From contig NZ_BBQH01000080.1 in NCBI RefSeq assembly GCF_018397995.1, positions 1-64,000 on the forward strand: a stretch of 64,000 bases of DNA, written 5' to 3'. The stretch comes from Rhizomonospora bruguierae (GTDB lineage: Bacteria > Actinomycetota > Actinomycetes > Mycobacteriales > Micromonosporaceae). The notes under the pieces were generated by a model, which saw nothing but the letters and a program-made list of their open reading frames with translations, was not told where the DNA came from and searched no databases. The translations under genes and the position numbers were made by a program. Shown one piece after another: positions 34,764 through 43,923 of the stretch (positions are counted from its first letter, which is position 1; every line of letters starts with the position of its first letter).

Positions 34764-35714
34764 CTACACCAGCCTGGACGTCCACACCAGACCCGCCGCC
34801 GCGCCCGCCAGGGCGAGCAGCAGGGCGATCCCCGCGTACCAGTGGGTCACCTCCCGCGGGACCGTCCGGTGCCCGATCGAGGAGCCCATGTCCTGGTACA
34901 CCTTCTTCAGCTGGGACAGCGAGGCCGCCTCGTAGAAGAAGCCGTTGGTGCTCTCCGCGAGCTGGGCCAGCGACTGCCGGTCGACCGGCACCCGCTGCAC
35001 CTGGCCGGCGATGTCCACCACGCCCTCGTCGGTGCCGAACGCGATCGTGGAGACCGGCACGCTCGCCGCCGACGCGGCCGCCGCCGCCTCCTCGATGGAG
35101 CGGCCGGCCGTGCGGTAGCCGTCGGAGAGCAGCACGATGCGGGCCGGCGGGGCGCCGTCGGCCCCGTCCGCGGGCACCGAGCGGATCGCCTCCAGGCTGG
35201 TGAACACCGCCTCGCCGGTGGCGGTCGCCTCGGCGAGCTGGAGCCCGTCGATGGCCTGGGTCACGGCGGAACGGTCCTTCGTCGGCGAGACGAGCACGTT
35301 CGCGGACTTGGCGAACGACACCAGTCCGAGGTTGTAGGTGGCCGGCAGCTCGGCGACGAACTGCTTCGCCGCCTCCTGCGCCGCCTCGAGCCGGTTCGGC
35401 GCCACGTCGTCGGACTGCATGGACAGCGACACGTCGATCGCCAGCATCACCGTGGCCCGCTCCAGGGGCTCCTCCCGGTCGATCGAGGGACGGGCCATCG
35501 CCGTCGCCAGCGTCAGCATGCTCAGCAGCAGCAGCGCCGCCGGCACGTGCCTGCGCCAGCCCAGACCCTTGGGTACCAGGGTGCGCAGCAGCTCGACGTT
35601 GGTGAACCGCACCGCGTACGCGCGGCGGTGCAGTTGCCGCCAGACGTACAGCCCGGCGAGGGCCACGACCGGGATGACGGCGAGCAGCCACCACGGCTGC
35701 AGGAAACGAATCAT
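34764..35714 (-). CDS. VWA domain membrane protein (BatA/BatB-like)
   Basis: A 316-residue protein: two N-terminal transmembrane helices (about 5-24, 58-76), a von Willebrand factor A domain with a MIDAS motif D-V-S-L-S (AIDVSLSMQ), SFAKSANVLVSPTKD and LLSDGYRTAG, and a C-terminal transmembrane helix (WYAGIALLLALAGAAAGLVW). It forms the membrane subunit of a MoxR-DUF58-VWA module, thought to act as a metal-dependent chaperone or insertase. Its ATG overlaps the DUF58 stop (ATGA). Confidence 0.9.
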   Translation of the reverse strand: MIRFLQPWWLLAVIPVVALAGLYVWRQLHRRAYAVRFTNVELLRTLVPKGLGWRRHVPAALLLLSMLTLATAMARPSIDREEPLERATVMLAIDVSLSMQSDDVAPNRLEAAQEAAKQFVAELPATYNLGLVSFAKSANVLVSPTKDRSAVTQAIDGLQLAEATATGEAVFTSLEAIRSVPADGADGAPPARIVLLSDGYRTAGRSIEEAAAAASAASVPVSTIAFGTDEGVVDIAGQVQRVPVDRQSLAQLAESTNGFFYEAASLSQLKKVYQDMGSSIGHRTVPREVTHWYAGIALLLALAGAAAGLVWTSRLV

Positions 35715-36640
35715 CGGGTAGTTCCTCGGGTGCGTGCGTGCCGCTGGGCGGCGACGAAGCGGACCATGTCCAGCAGCCAGTCGGAGTCGGTGCGCAGCCG
35801 CAGGTGGCCGGCGCCGGCACCGCGCAGCGCGCCGGCGATCGCGGCCCGCTGGGCGGCGGCGGTCTGCGCGTACCGCTGCCGCAGCTTCGGGTCGGCGGTC
35901 TGCACCTCGTGGCCGCGGCCGGTCTCCGGGTCGACCACCTCGAGCACGCCCACGTCGGGCAACTCCAGCTCGCGCGGGTCGACCACCTCGATGGCCAGCA
36001 CCTCGTGCCGGACCGCGAGCTTGCGCACCGGCCGGGCCCACTGCTCGACCGGCGCCATGAAGTCGGAGATCACCACCGCCTGACCGCGGCGCCGGGGCGG
36101 GCGGTTCAGCGCGTCCACGAGCGCGCCGAGGTCCCCCCGGCCGGGGCGGCTCGGGGTGCTGGCGAGCGCCCGCAACAGCCCCTGGGCCTCCTTGCGCCCG
36201 GGACGGGCGGGCAGCCGCCGCACGTCGCCGCCGGTGCCCGGATCGCCGCTGGCGACGACCGCGCCGATCCGGTTGCCGCCGCGCACGGTCAGGTGCACGA
36301 TCGCCGCGGCCGCGGAGATCACCAGTTCGCGCTTCAGCCACCTGCCAGTACCGAAGTCGAGGCTGGCCGACATGTCCACCGCCAGCCAGCTCTCCAGTTC
36401 CCGGTCCGCCACGGTCTGGCGCACGTGCGGCAGCGTGGTGCGGGCCGTCACCGGCCAGTCCATCCGGCGCACGTCGTCACCCGGCCGGTACTCCCGGGAC
36501 TCGCCCGGCTCGGTGCCCGGCCCGGACAGCAGCCCCAGGTAGTCCCCCTGGAGCAGGCCGTCCAGCTTGCGGGTCACCATGAGCTGGAGGCGGGACAGGA
36601 CGGCGTCCGCCCGCGCGTCGTCGACCGCCGGCGGGCTCAT
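35711..36640 (-). CDS. DUF58 domain protein
   Basis: A 309-residue DUF58 protein with the family signature SREYRPGDDVRRMDWPVTAR near residues 48-67 and a VWA-like remainder (SWLAVDMSASLDFGTG, AVVISDFMAPVEQW). It is a partner of MoxR ATPases and VWA proteins. It lies between moxR (7-bp gap) and the VWA gene (4-nt overlap), so all three are one operon. No transmembrane segment is visible. Confidence 0.9.
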   Translation of the reverse strand: MSPPAVDDARADAVLSRLQLMVTRKLDGLLQGDYLGLLSGPGTEPGESREYRPGDDVRRMDWPVTARTTLPHVRQTVADRELESWLAVDMSASLDFGTGRWLKRELVISAAAAIVHLTVRGGNRIGAVVASGDPGTGGDVRRLPARPGRKEAQGLLRALASTPSRPGRGDLGALVDALNRPPRRRGQAVVISDFMAPVEQWARPVRKLAVRHEVLAIEVVDPRELELPDVGVLEVVDPETGRGHEVQTADPKLRQRYAQTAAAQRAAIAGALRGAGAGHLRLRTDSDWLLDMVRFVAAQRHARTRGTTR

Positions 36641-36647
36641 CGGCGGC

Positions 36648-37766
36648 TCACTGCAGCCGGCCGCCGCCGCCGGCGGCGGGCCACCCGGCGCCGCTGACCG
36701 GGGACGGCGGCGGCGGGCTGGCCTGCTGGCGCGGCGCCACGGTCGGCAGCGGCACGGTGGCCAGCACGCGGGCCACGATCTGGTCCGCCGGCACGTCGTC
36801 GGCGAGCGCGTCGTAGCTGAGCACCAGCCGGTGGCGCAGGATGTCCGGGGCGATGTCCTGCACGTCCTGCGGCAGCGCGTAGTCCCGGCCGCGGAGCAGG
36901 GCCAGCGCCCGGGTGGCCCGGACGATGCCCAGCGACGCGCGCGGCGAGGCGCCGTACTGGATGAGCTGCGCCACGTCCGGCATGCCGTGGTCGGCGGGGG
37001 CCCGGGTCGCCAGCACCAGGCGTACCGCGTAGTCGACCAGCGCGTTGTGCACGAACACCTGGTCCGACTTCTGCTGCAGGGCGATCAGGTCGGCGGAGGT
37101 GAGCACCGGGGTCGGGGTGGGCGGCGCCACGCCCATCCGGTACACGATCTCCCGCTCCTCGGCGTCGGTCGGGTACCCGACGAGGATCTTCATGAGGAAC
37201 CGGTCCCGCTGCGCCTCCGGCAGCGGGTAGACGCCCTCCTGCTCGATCGGGTTCTGGGTGGCCATCACCAGGAACGGGTGGGGCACCGGGTGGGTCTCGC
37301 CACCGATGGAGACCTGCCGCTCGGCCATCACCTCGAGCAGCGCCGACTGCACCTTCGCCGGCGCCCGGTTGATCTCGTCGGCGAGCAGGAAGTTCACGAA
37401 GACCGGCCCGAGTTCGACGTCGAACTTCTCGTTGGACTGCCGGTAGATCCGGGTGCCGACGATGTCCGCGGGGACCAGGTCCGGGGTGAACTGCACCCGG
37501 GCGAACGAGCCGCCCACGACCGTGGCCAGGGTCTCCACGGCGAGCGTCTTCGCCACCCCCGGCACGCCCTCGAGCAGGCAGTGGCCGCGCGCCAGCAGCG
37601 CCACGAACATCCGCTCGACCATCCGGTCCTGCCCGACAATCACCCGCTTGACCTCGAACAGGGCGCGCTCCACGAGGGTGGCGTCCTCGGCCGGGGTGCT
37701 CGGTGGCCCGCTCGCCGGTTCGCCGGCCTCGGATGCGGGCGTCGATGGGTTGGTCGGATGGGCCAC
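36648..37766 (-). CDS. MoxR-family AAA+ ATPase
   Basis: A 372-residue MoxR ATPase. It has Walker A EGVPGVAKTLA, Walker B FLLADEINRAPAK, sensor-1 region ATQNPIEQEGVYPLPEAQRDRF, and the C-terminal lid with ASPRASLGIVRATRALALL. The first 30 residues and the last 25 (Pro/Gly-rich) are disordered. With DUF58 and VWA partners it probably remodels or matures proteins at the membrane. It is the first gene of the operon; the GTG at 37764-37766 is the start. A gap of about 270 bp upstream holds the promoter. Confidence 0.92.
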   Translation of the reverse strand: MAHPTNPSTPASEAGEPASGPPSTPAEDATLVERALFEVKRVIVGQDRMVERMFVALLARGHCLLEGVPGVAKTLAVETLATVVGGSFARVQFTPDLVPADIVGTRIYRQSNEKFDVELGPVFVNFLLADEINRAPAKVQSALLEVMAERQVSIGGETHPVPHPFLVMATQNPIEQEGVYPLPEAQRDRFLMKILVGYPTDAEEREIVYRMGVAPPTPTPVLTSADLIALQQKSDQVFVHNALVDYAVRLVLATRAPADHGMPDVAQLIQYGASPRASLGIVRATRALALLRGRDYALPQDVQDIAPDILRHRLVLSYDALADDVPADQIVARVLATVPLPTVAPRQQASPPPPSPVSGAGWPAAGGGGRLQ

Positions 37767-38035
37767 CCGGTCCTCCTGTGCGAATCGACGGTGACGACCC
37801 GTCAAGCCTCTCACCTCACCCAACCTCTCGGGTGGCGAGCACGGCATTGCCGGCGAGGGTCGTACGACACGGATTGGCGTCGCCGACCGTCAACCGGGTT
37901 GCGGGATCCGACCAAAACGGCACGTCACTCGGGTAGACACGAGGGGCGCAAGCGTGTGTACGATTCGAACATCGCCGGGCGGCTTCCCCCGTGGCCGCCC
38001 GGCGTTTTCCATACCCACCTCCTAGACTTGCCGCC

Positions 38036-38233
38036 GTGGGTGACCCCCTGATCTGTTCCGCGAAGGGGTGCCGCGCGCCCGCCGCGTGGGCGCTGCGCTG
38101 GAACAACCCCAAGCTGCATCCGCCCGAGCGGCGCAAGGTGTGGCTCGCCTGCCCCGGGCACCGCGAGTCGCTGGGCGCGTTCCTGTCCACCCGCGGCTTC
38201 CTGCGCGAGGTCGCGCCGGCCGACGCGGGATGA
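38036..38233 (+). CDS. Small Cys-containing actinobacterial protein
   Basis: A 65-residue protein, MGDPLICSAKGCRAPAAWAL at the N-terminus and a later VWLACPGHRESL. The C-x4-C pair and the C-x2-H could bind zinc. The family is widespread in actinobacteria with no assigned function. The GTG at 38036 is supported by TAGACT (38023-38028) 7 nt upstream, a leaderless promoter. It is followed closely by the PH-domain genes. Confidence 0.65.
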   Translation: MGDPLICSAKGCRAPAAWALRWNNPKLHPPERRKVWLACPGHRESLGAFLSTRGFLREVAPADAG

Positions 38234-38255
38234 TCCCGTCGAATACGCTCGTTGG

Positions 38256-38771
38256 GTGACCGCCGAACCCCACAGCGCCCCCCGCAGCGCCCTTCAGCCA
38301 TGGCCCGAGACCGTCGCCTGGCGGCCGGTGTCGCCTCGGCTGATCGTCATCGAGCTGCTCGGCCTGGCGATCGGGCTCGGGCTGCTGCTGGTCGCCGCCC
38401 TGGTCGCCTGGGCGATCAGCGGCTCGAACTGGTTCGGCCTGGCCGTCGCCGCGATCATCGTGCTCGCCGCGGTCCGCGCCGCCACGATCGTCCGGGCGGT
38501 CCGCGCCTGGGGCTACGCCGAGCGCGACGACGACCTGCTGGTCCGCCACGGCCTGCTGGTCCGCCGGTTGTCCATCGTGCCGTACGCGCGGATGCAGTTC
38601 GTGGACGTCACCGCGGGCCCGCTGGAGCGGATGTTCGGGCTGGCCACCGTCCAGTTGCACACCGCCGCGGCGGCCAGCGACGCCCGGGTGCCCGGCCTGG
38701 CGCCGGCCGAGGCGTCCCGGCTGCGGGACCGGTTGACCGCGCTCGGCCAGGTCCGCGCGGAGGGGCTGTGA
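38256..38771 (+). CDS. Bacterial PH-domain protein (YdbS-like)
   Basis: A 171-residue membrane protein: two transmembrane helices (about 30-50 and 60-78) then a bPH_2 domain (DDLLVRHGLLVRRLSIVPYARMQFVDV, read in pieces; LATVQLHTAAA). The GTG start has TACGCT at 38244-38249 (6 nt), leaderless. YdbS proteins occur with YdbT; the next gene is the YdbT-type partner and its start overlaps this stop (GTGA). In Bacillus the pair is linked to bacteriocin resistance; here the role is unknown. Confidence 0.82.
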   Translation: MTAEPHSAPRSALQPWPETVAWRPVSPRLIVIELLGLAIGLGLLLVAALVAWAISGSNWFGLAVAAIIVLAAVRAATIVRAVRAWGYAERDDDLLVRHGLLVRRLSIVPYARMQFVDVTAGPLERMFGLATVQLHTAAAASDARVPGLAPAEASRLRDRLTALGQVRAEGL

Positions 38772-40291
38772 CCGATCCGGTCCGGTTCGGCGGCGGGCCC
38801 GACGCCCACGACTCCCCCGGCGCCGCCGGCACTCCCCCCGCCCCCACCCACGGTGTGCCCGGCGCTCACGGTGTGCCCGGCGGCGGCCCCGGCGCGCACG
38901 CTACCCACGGCGTGCCTGTCGCGGGGCCCGAACCGCGCCGGCGGCTCGCGCCGCTCACCCCGCTGCTGCGCAGCGCCCGCCTGCTCGCCCTGCTCATCGC
39001 CGGCATCTCCTGGCGCGGCTTCTCCGAGCTGGGGCTCAGCAAGTTCCTGCTGGTGGTGGCGCTCGGCCTGGTCGGGCTGATCGCGCTGTCCGTGGTGAGC
39101 TGGTGGGTCACCGGGTACCACGTGGTCGGCCGGGAACTGCGCATCCACGAGGGCCTGCTGTGGCGCCGCACCCGGGCCATCCCGCTGGAGCGCCTCCAGT
39201 CCGTCGAGGTGGTCCGCCCGCTCCTGGCCCGGCTCGGCGGCCTCGCCGAACTGCGCCTGGAGGTCGTCGGCGGCGCCAAGACCGAGGCGCCGCTGGCCTA
39301 CCTGTCCGTGGCGGACGCCGCCACCCTGCGCACCCGGCTGCTCACCCTCGCCGGCCACGCCGCCCCGCCCGCGCCCGCCGCCGGCGCCGCCACCGCGGGC
39401 ACGCCCGCCCCGGCGGCCGCCGCCGACCCCGGGCGGTTCATCCACCGGGTCGACAACCACGACGTATGGCTGAGCCAGTTGCTCACCCCGCAGGCCTGGT
39501 TCACGCCGCTCGCCCTCGGGTTCGTCCTCGTGCAGTTCCTGTTCGAGCACACCTGGGGCTTCATCGCCCTGGCCAGCACGCTCACCGCCATGGTCAGCGT
39601 GATCCAGCAGCCGGTCCGCCGGGTGCTCACCGACTGGGACTTCCGCCTCGCCGCCGACCACGCCGGCCTGCGCCTGCGCCACGGCCTGCTGGAGACCCGC
39701 AGCCAGACCGTCCCGCTCAACCGGGTCCAGGCCGTCGGGCTGACCTGGCCGCTGCTGTGGCGTCCCAAGGGTTGGCTGCGCGCCCGCCTCGACGTCGCCG
39801 GCATCGGGCACGACCGCGCCAGCCAGGAGAACCTCCGCTCCGGCCGGCTCCTGCCGGTCGCCACCGTCGACACCGCCCGCCGGGTACTCCCGGAGGCGCT
39901 GCCCGGCGTCGACCTGGCCAACCTGCCGGTGACCCCGCCCCCGCCCCGCGCCCGCTGGCTCACCCCGATCGCCCGCCCCGCCGCCGGGCTCACCGACCGG
40001 GTCTTCGTCACCTGGGACGGCCGCCTCACCCGGGAACTGGTGCTGGTCCCGTACGCGCGCATCCAGAGCGTGCGCGTGGTTCGCGGGCCCGTCCAGCGCC
40101 TGCTCGGGCTGGCCACGGTCCACGCCGACACCGCCGGCTCGCTGGCCGCCGCCGCCCGCTACCGCGACCTGGACGAGGCGTGGGCGATCGCCGCCGACCT
40201 CGCCAACCGCGCCCGGGCCGCCCGCGCCGCCGCCGCTCCCCCGACCCCACCCGCGTCCACCTGGGACGCGAGCGGGGGCGGCGCCCGCTAA
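38768..40291 (+). CDS. Bacterial PH-domain protein (YdbT-like)
   Basis: A 507-residue membrane protein with repeated bPH_2 domains. The N-terminal 45 residues are a low-complexity His/Gly/Val/Pro stretch with imperfect repeats (HGVPGAHGVPGGGPGAHATH). Paired transmembrane helices follow at about 78-115 and 235-275. PH-like segments are RTRAIPLERLQSVEVVRPLL, TVPLNRVQAVGLTWPLLW and LVLVPYARIQSVRVVRGPVQ. The Pro/Ala-rich C-terminus is disordered. It is coupled to the YdbS-like gene. Membrane scaffolding is the usual suggestion for the family. Confidence 0.82.
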   Translation: MTDPVRFGGGPDAHDSPGAAGTPPAPTHGVPGAHGVPGGGPGAHATHGVPVAGPEPRRRLAPLTPLLRSARLLALLIAGISWRGFSELGLSKFLLVVALGLVGLIALSVVSWWVTGYHVVGRELRIHEGLLWRRTRAIPLERLQSVEVVRPLLARLGGLAELRLEVVGGAKTEAPLAYLSVADAATLRTRLLTLAGHAAPPAPAAGAATAGTPAPAAAADPGRFIHRVDNHDVWLSQLLTPQAWFTPLALGFVLVQFLFEHTWGFIALASTLTAMVSVIQQPVRRVLTDWDFRLAADHAGLRLRHGLLETRSQTVPLNRVQAVGLTWPLLWRPKGWLRARLDVAGIGHDRASQENLRSGRLLPVATVDTARRVLPEALPGVDLANLPVTPPPPRARWLTPIARPAAGLTDRVFVTWDGRLTRELVLVPYARIQSVRVVRGPVQRLLGLATVHADTAGSLAAAARYRDLDEAWAIAADLANRARAARAAAAPPTPPASTWDASGGGAR

Positions 40292-40417
40292 GCCGGGCGA
40301 GGGGCCGCGGCGGGCCTGCCATACGCGACGGCAGCCCGCCATACGCGAGTCAGGCGGAAACGTCGGCGAGCCCGGCGGTCAGGCCCCGACGGCGGTCGCA
40401 GCGGCTAGGGTGGCGGT

Positions 40418-40813
40418 ATGGAGCGGGAGGCCACGTTGACGGCGGGTCTGGCGGCGCGGGTGGAGCTGACGGTGACCGACGGCGACACGGCCCAGGCGGT
40501 CGGCTCGGGTGACGTGCCGGTGCTGGGCACGCCGCGGGTGCTGGCGCTGGCCGAGGCGGCAACCGTGGCGGCGACCGCCAGCCAACTGCCGCTGGGCGCG
40601 ACGACCGTCGGCACCCGGGTGGAGTTGGAGCACACGGCGCCGACCGCGGTGGGGCACACGGTGGTCGCCGAGGCCCGCCTGACCAAGGTGGACGGCCGCC
40701 GGCTGACGTTCGAGGTGACGGTCGCGCAGGCGGAGCGGCCGGTGGCCAGCGGGCGCATCGAGCGGGTCCTGGTGGACCGGCAGCGCTTCGTCAGCGGGGC
40801 GTTCGCCGGATGA
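40418..40813 (+). CDS. FlK-like acyl-CoA thioesterase (hotdog fold)
   Basis: A 131-residue hotdog-fold protein resembling the fluoroacetyl-CoA thioesterase branch. The Thr-Glu-His triad of that branch is matched by VLGTPRVLALAEAA (Thr, Glu) and TAVGHTVVAEARL (His). Most members hydrolyse unknown short acyl-CoAs rather than fluoroacetyl-CoA. The ATG is preceded by TAGGGT (40406-40411) at 6 nt, a leaderless promoter. It overlaps the downstream MBL gene by ATGA, so the two probably act in the same process. Confidence 0.75.
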   Translation: MEREATLTAGLAARVELTVTDGDTAQAVGSGDVPVLGTPRVLALAEAATVAATASQLPLGATTVGTRVELEHTAPTAVGHTVVAEARLTKVDGRRLTFEVTVAQAERPVASGRIERVLVDRQRFVSGAFAG

Positions 40814-41643
40814 CCGCCACCGGCTTCGCGGAGGTGGCCGCCGGCGTCTACGCGCTGCGGTACCCGGTGTACGACGTGACGGTGACGCTGGTGGTCGGCG
40901 ACGACGCGGCGCTGGTCGTCGACACGCTGTCCACGGCGGAGCAGGCCACGGAGCTGGCCGAGGCGGTCCGGCGGGTCACCGCGCACCCGTGGACGGTGGT
41001 CAACACCCACCATCACTTCGACCACGCGTTCGGCAACGCCACGTTCGCCGCGGCGGGGGCGCCGGTGTGGGGCCACGAGGGTACCGCCAACCGGCTCAAC
41101 GCCGGCGGCGAACGAACCAAGCGCGAGCTGTCCGAGGAACTGGCGGACGCCCAGCCGGAACTGGCCGCCCAGATCGCGGCGGTGCGGGTGCACCCGCCGG
41201 AGCGCACGGTGCACCAGGAGGCGACGCTGGACATCGGTGGCCGGCGGGTCACCCTGCGGTTCCTGGGGCGCGGACACACCGACAACGACCTGGTGGTCGC
41301 GGTCCCGGACGCGGACGTGCTGGTCGCCGGGGACCTGGTCGAGTCCGGCGGCCCACCGGGCTTCGGGGACGCGTACCCGCTGGAGTGGGCGGACACGGTG
41401 GCCGGCCTGCTGCGCATGACCGGCCCGGGGACGGTGGTGCTGCCCGGCCACGGCCCGCCGGTCGACTCCGCCTTCGTGCTGGCCCAGCACGCCGACCTGA
41501 CCCGGCTGGAGTGGCTGATCCGGGAGGGGCACGCCAACCACTCCCCGGTCGAGGCGGTGGCCGCGCGGTCCCCGTTCGGCGTCGAGACGTCACTGCCCGC
41601 GGTCCGCCGCGGCTACGCCCTGCTGGACGGCACCCTCAGCTGA
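40810..41643 (+). CDS. MBL-fold metallohydrolase
   Basis: A 277-residue metallo-beta-lactamase-fold enzyme. The metal-binding H-x-H-x-D-H is NTHHHFDHAFGN near residues 66-77; further ligands are in LRFLGRGHTDNDLVV, LVAGDLVESGG and VVLPGHGPPVD, the glyoxalase II/lactonase-like pattern. The substrate is unknown; a thioester such as an acyl-CoA or glutathione/mycothiol adduct is plausible given the adjacent thioesterase. The start overlaps the preceding stop. Confidence 0.82.
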   Translation: MTATGFAEVAAGVYALRYPVYDVTVTLVVGDDAALVVDTLSTAEQATELAEAVRRVTAHPWTVVNTHHHFDHAFGNATFAAAGAPVWGHEGTANRLNAGGERTKRELSEELADAQPELAAQIAAVRVHPPERTVHQEATLDIGGRRVTLRFLGRGHTDNDLVVAVPDADVLVAGDLVESGGPPGFGDAYPLEWADTVAGLLRMTGPGTVVLPGHGPPVDSAFVLAQHADLTRLEWLIREGHANHSPVEAVAARSPFGVETSLPAVRRGYALLDGTLS

Positions 41644-41778
41644 CCGGCGGATGGCCGGGCCGGCGCGCGGTGCCGGCCCCGTCGCCCGCGCTACCGGGCA
41701 GGTGGGCGCGGTACGGTGCGAGGAGGGTCGCTACCGCGGCCCCAACTGGCGGCCGCCACCAGCGGGAGGAGCGGGCAC

Positions 41779-43317
41779 ATGAACGACGAGCAGGGCATCC
41801 GGGATACGGTGGCGGCCGGGGGTGGCGAGCAGCCGCGGGAAGCGACGGCGGTGGTGCCGGAGGTGTCGGAGAACGCCCAGGGCGACGGCACCGAGGCGCA
41901 CGACCCCGACTTCCCGGAGAAATTCCTGGTGCTCATGCGCACCGGCTGGCGGGAGGACCCGCTGGCGGTGACCCCGCGGGACGAGGCGCCGCACTACAGC
42001 AAGCGCCGCGCCGCCCTGTCCGCCGCGTTCCCCGGTGAGACCATCGTGATCCCCACCGGCGGGGAGAAGGTCCGGGCGAACGACACCGATTTCCCGTTCC
42101 GCCCCGGCAGCGACTTCGCCTACCTGGTCGGCGACCACGACCCGGACAGCGTGCTGGTGCTGCGACCGAACGGCGGCGGCCACGACGCCATCCTCTACGC
42201 GCGCCCGCGCTCGTCTCGCGAGACGGACGAGTTCTTCCGCAGCCGGCACGGCGAACTGTGGGTCGGCCGCCGGCACACGCTCGCGGAGAAGTCCACCGAA
42301 CTGGGCATCGAGACGGCGGACCTGCGCGAGTTGGAGTCCGCCCTGAACGACTGCGCGCCGGGGCGCACCCGGGTCCTGCGCGGCCTGGACTCCACGGTGG
42401 ACAAGGCGGTCCGCCCGGCGGACGGCGACGGCGGGCGGGACCGCGAACTGGCCGCCGCGATCGCCGAGGCGAAGCTGGTCAAGGACGAGTGGGAGATCGC
42501 CCAGCTCCAGGACGCGATCGACGCCACGGTGCGCGGCTTCGAGGACGTGGCCCGCATCCTGCCGGCCGACCGGCCGGTGGCCGAGCGCCTGATCGAGGGC
42601 GTGTTCGGGCTGCGCGCCCGGCACGACGGCAACGAGGTCGGGTACAGCTCGATCGTCGGCGCCGGCCGGCACGCGACGATCCTGCACTGGATCCGCAACG
42701 ACGGGCACACCGCGCCGGGCGAGTTGCTGCTGATGGACATGGGCGTGGAGAACCGTCACCTCTACACCGCCGACGTGACCCGCACGATCCCGGTCTCCGG
42801 CACGTACACCCCGCTGCAGCGGCAGGTCTACGACATCGTGTACGCCGCGCAGCAGGCCGGCATCGACTTCATCCGGCCCGGCGTGAAGTACATGGACATC
42901 CACGAGACCTGCATGCGGGTGCTCGCCGAGGGCCTGGCCGACCTGGGCGTGCTGCCGGTCAGCGTGGAGGAGGCGATGGCCAAGGAGTCCACGGTGTACC
43001 GCCGGTGGAGCCTGCACAGCTTCGGCCACATGCTCGGCATCGACGTGCACGACTGCGCGCGGGCCCGCAAGGAGATGTACCGGGACGGCACGGTCGCCGA
43101 GGGGTACGTGCTCACCGTCGAGCCGGGCCTGTACTTCCAGCCGGAGGACGACCTGGTCCCCGAGGAACTGCGCGGGATCGGCGTGCGCATCGAGGACGAC
43201 GTGCTGGTCACCTCGTCCGGCGCGGTGAACCTGTCCGCCGGCCTGCCCCGCCGCTCCGACGAGGTGGAGGTCTGGCTTGCCGCCCAGCGCGAGGCCGGCC
43301 CCCGCCTCCCCGGCTGA
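41779..43317 (+). CDS. pepP: Xaa-Pro aminopeptidase (aminopeptidase P, M24B)
   Basis: A 512-residue pita-bread metallopeptidase. The N-terminal domain (FLVLMRTGWREDP, RPGSDFAYLVGDHDPDS) precedes the catalytic domain with all metal ligands visible: Asp in LLMDMGVEN, Asp in YTADVTRTIPVSG, His in HSFGHMLGIDVHD, Glu in VEPGLYFQPEDD and Glu in VGVRIEDDVLVTSSG-like IGVRIEDDVLV. It removes N-terminal residues before proline. GGGAGGAG lies before the ATG at 41779. The first 45 residues are acidic and disordered. Confidence 0.92.
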   Translation: MNDEQGIRDTVAAGGGEQPREATAVVPEVSENAQGDGTEAHDPDFPEKFLVLMRTGWREDPLAVTPRDEAPHYSKRRAALSAAFPGETIVIPTGGEKVRANDTDFPFRPGSDFAYLVGDHDPDSVLVLRPNGGGHDAILYARPRSSRETDEFFRSRHGELWVGRRHTLAEKSTELGIETADLRELESALNDCAPGRTRVLRGLDSTVDKAVRPADGDGGRDRELAAAIAEAKLVKDEWEIAQLQDAIDATVRGFEDVARILPADRPVAERLIEGVFGLRARHDGNEVGYSSIVGAGRHATILHWIRNDGHTAPGELLLMDMGVENRHLYTADVTRTIPVSGTYTPLQRQVYDIVYAAQQAGIDFIRPGVKYMDIHETCMRVLAEGLADLGVLPVSVEEAMAKESTVYRRWSLHSFGHMLGIDVHDCARARKEMYRDGTVAEGYVLTVEPGLYFQPEDDLVPEELRGIGVRIEDDVLVTSSGAVNLSAGLPRRSDEVEVWLAAQREAGPRLPG

Positions 43318-43414
43318 AGCGGGTCAGCGCCGGGCGGCGACCCGGCCGCCCGCCGGTGTGACGGACCGGCCGTTTCGGCCACGGCACGCCCCCACCTGCG
43401 GTTAGCGTCGTTGC

Positions 43415-43666
43415 GTGGCCGAAGGCTTGCTCCCTGGCGATGTCGTGGCGGTGCGGGTGCTGGAGCGGCACCCGTGGGGGCTTGACGTTGCCGTGGCGCA
43501 GCGGTCCGAGCAGATCGGCTTCGTCGAACCCAACATGATCGGCGACGGGCACCTGGCCGGGGTGGAGGAGTTCCCTCCCCCCGGCCGGGTGCTCGACGCG
43601 ACGTACCTGGGCGACACCGAGCAGGGCCTGCTGCGGTTCAGCCTGAACCCGGCCGACCGCCCGTAG
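43415..43666 (+). CDS. Small S1-like/OB-fold protein
   Basis: An 83-residue protein whose strand pattern (GDVVAVRVLERHPWGLDVAV, EQIGFVEPNMIG, GRVLDATYLGD, GLLRFSLNPAD) resembles an S1/OB RNA-binding barrel. No closer assignment is possible. The GTG start is backed by TAGCGT (43403-43408) at 6 nt, leaderless. It is a single gene. Confidence 0.6.
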   Translation: MAEGLLPGDVVAVRVLERHPWGLDVAVAQRSEQIGFVEPNMIGDGHLAGVEEFPPPGRVLDATYLGDTEQGLLRFSLNPADRP

Positions 43667-43923
43667 CCCGCAGGCGCCAGCATGTCGCGCCGCACCTGAT
43701 CGCCCATCGATGGGCCAAGGTCTCGCACAGCCGCTTTCAGACGTGCCCTATCTTGCGCGACGTCAGCTGGCGATCACCGGATACGCCGGCCTCTGTGGAC
43801 AGACGAGCGGCGGCCTCAGCCACACGGGCAGTAAATGTCGAGCGGTCGGGCACATGAACAACACGTTATCCGCAGGCGTCTCGATGTAGCTTCCTGGCAA
43901 CTCACGCTCACAAGGAGTCAGTG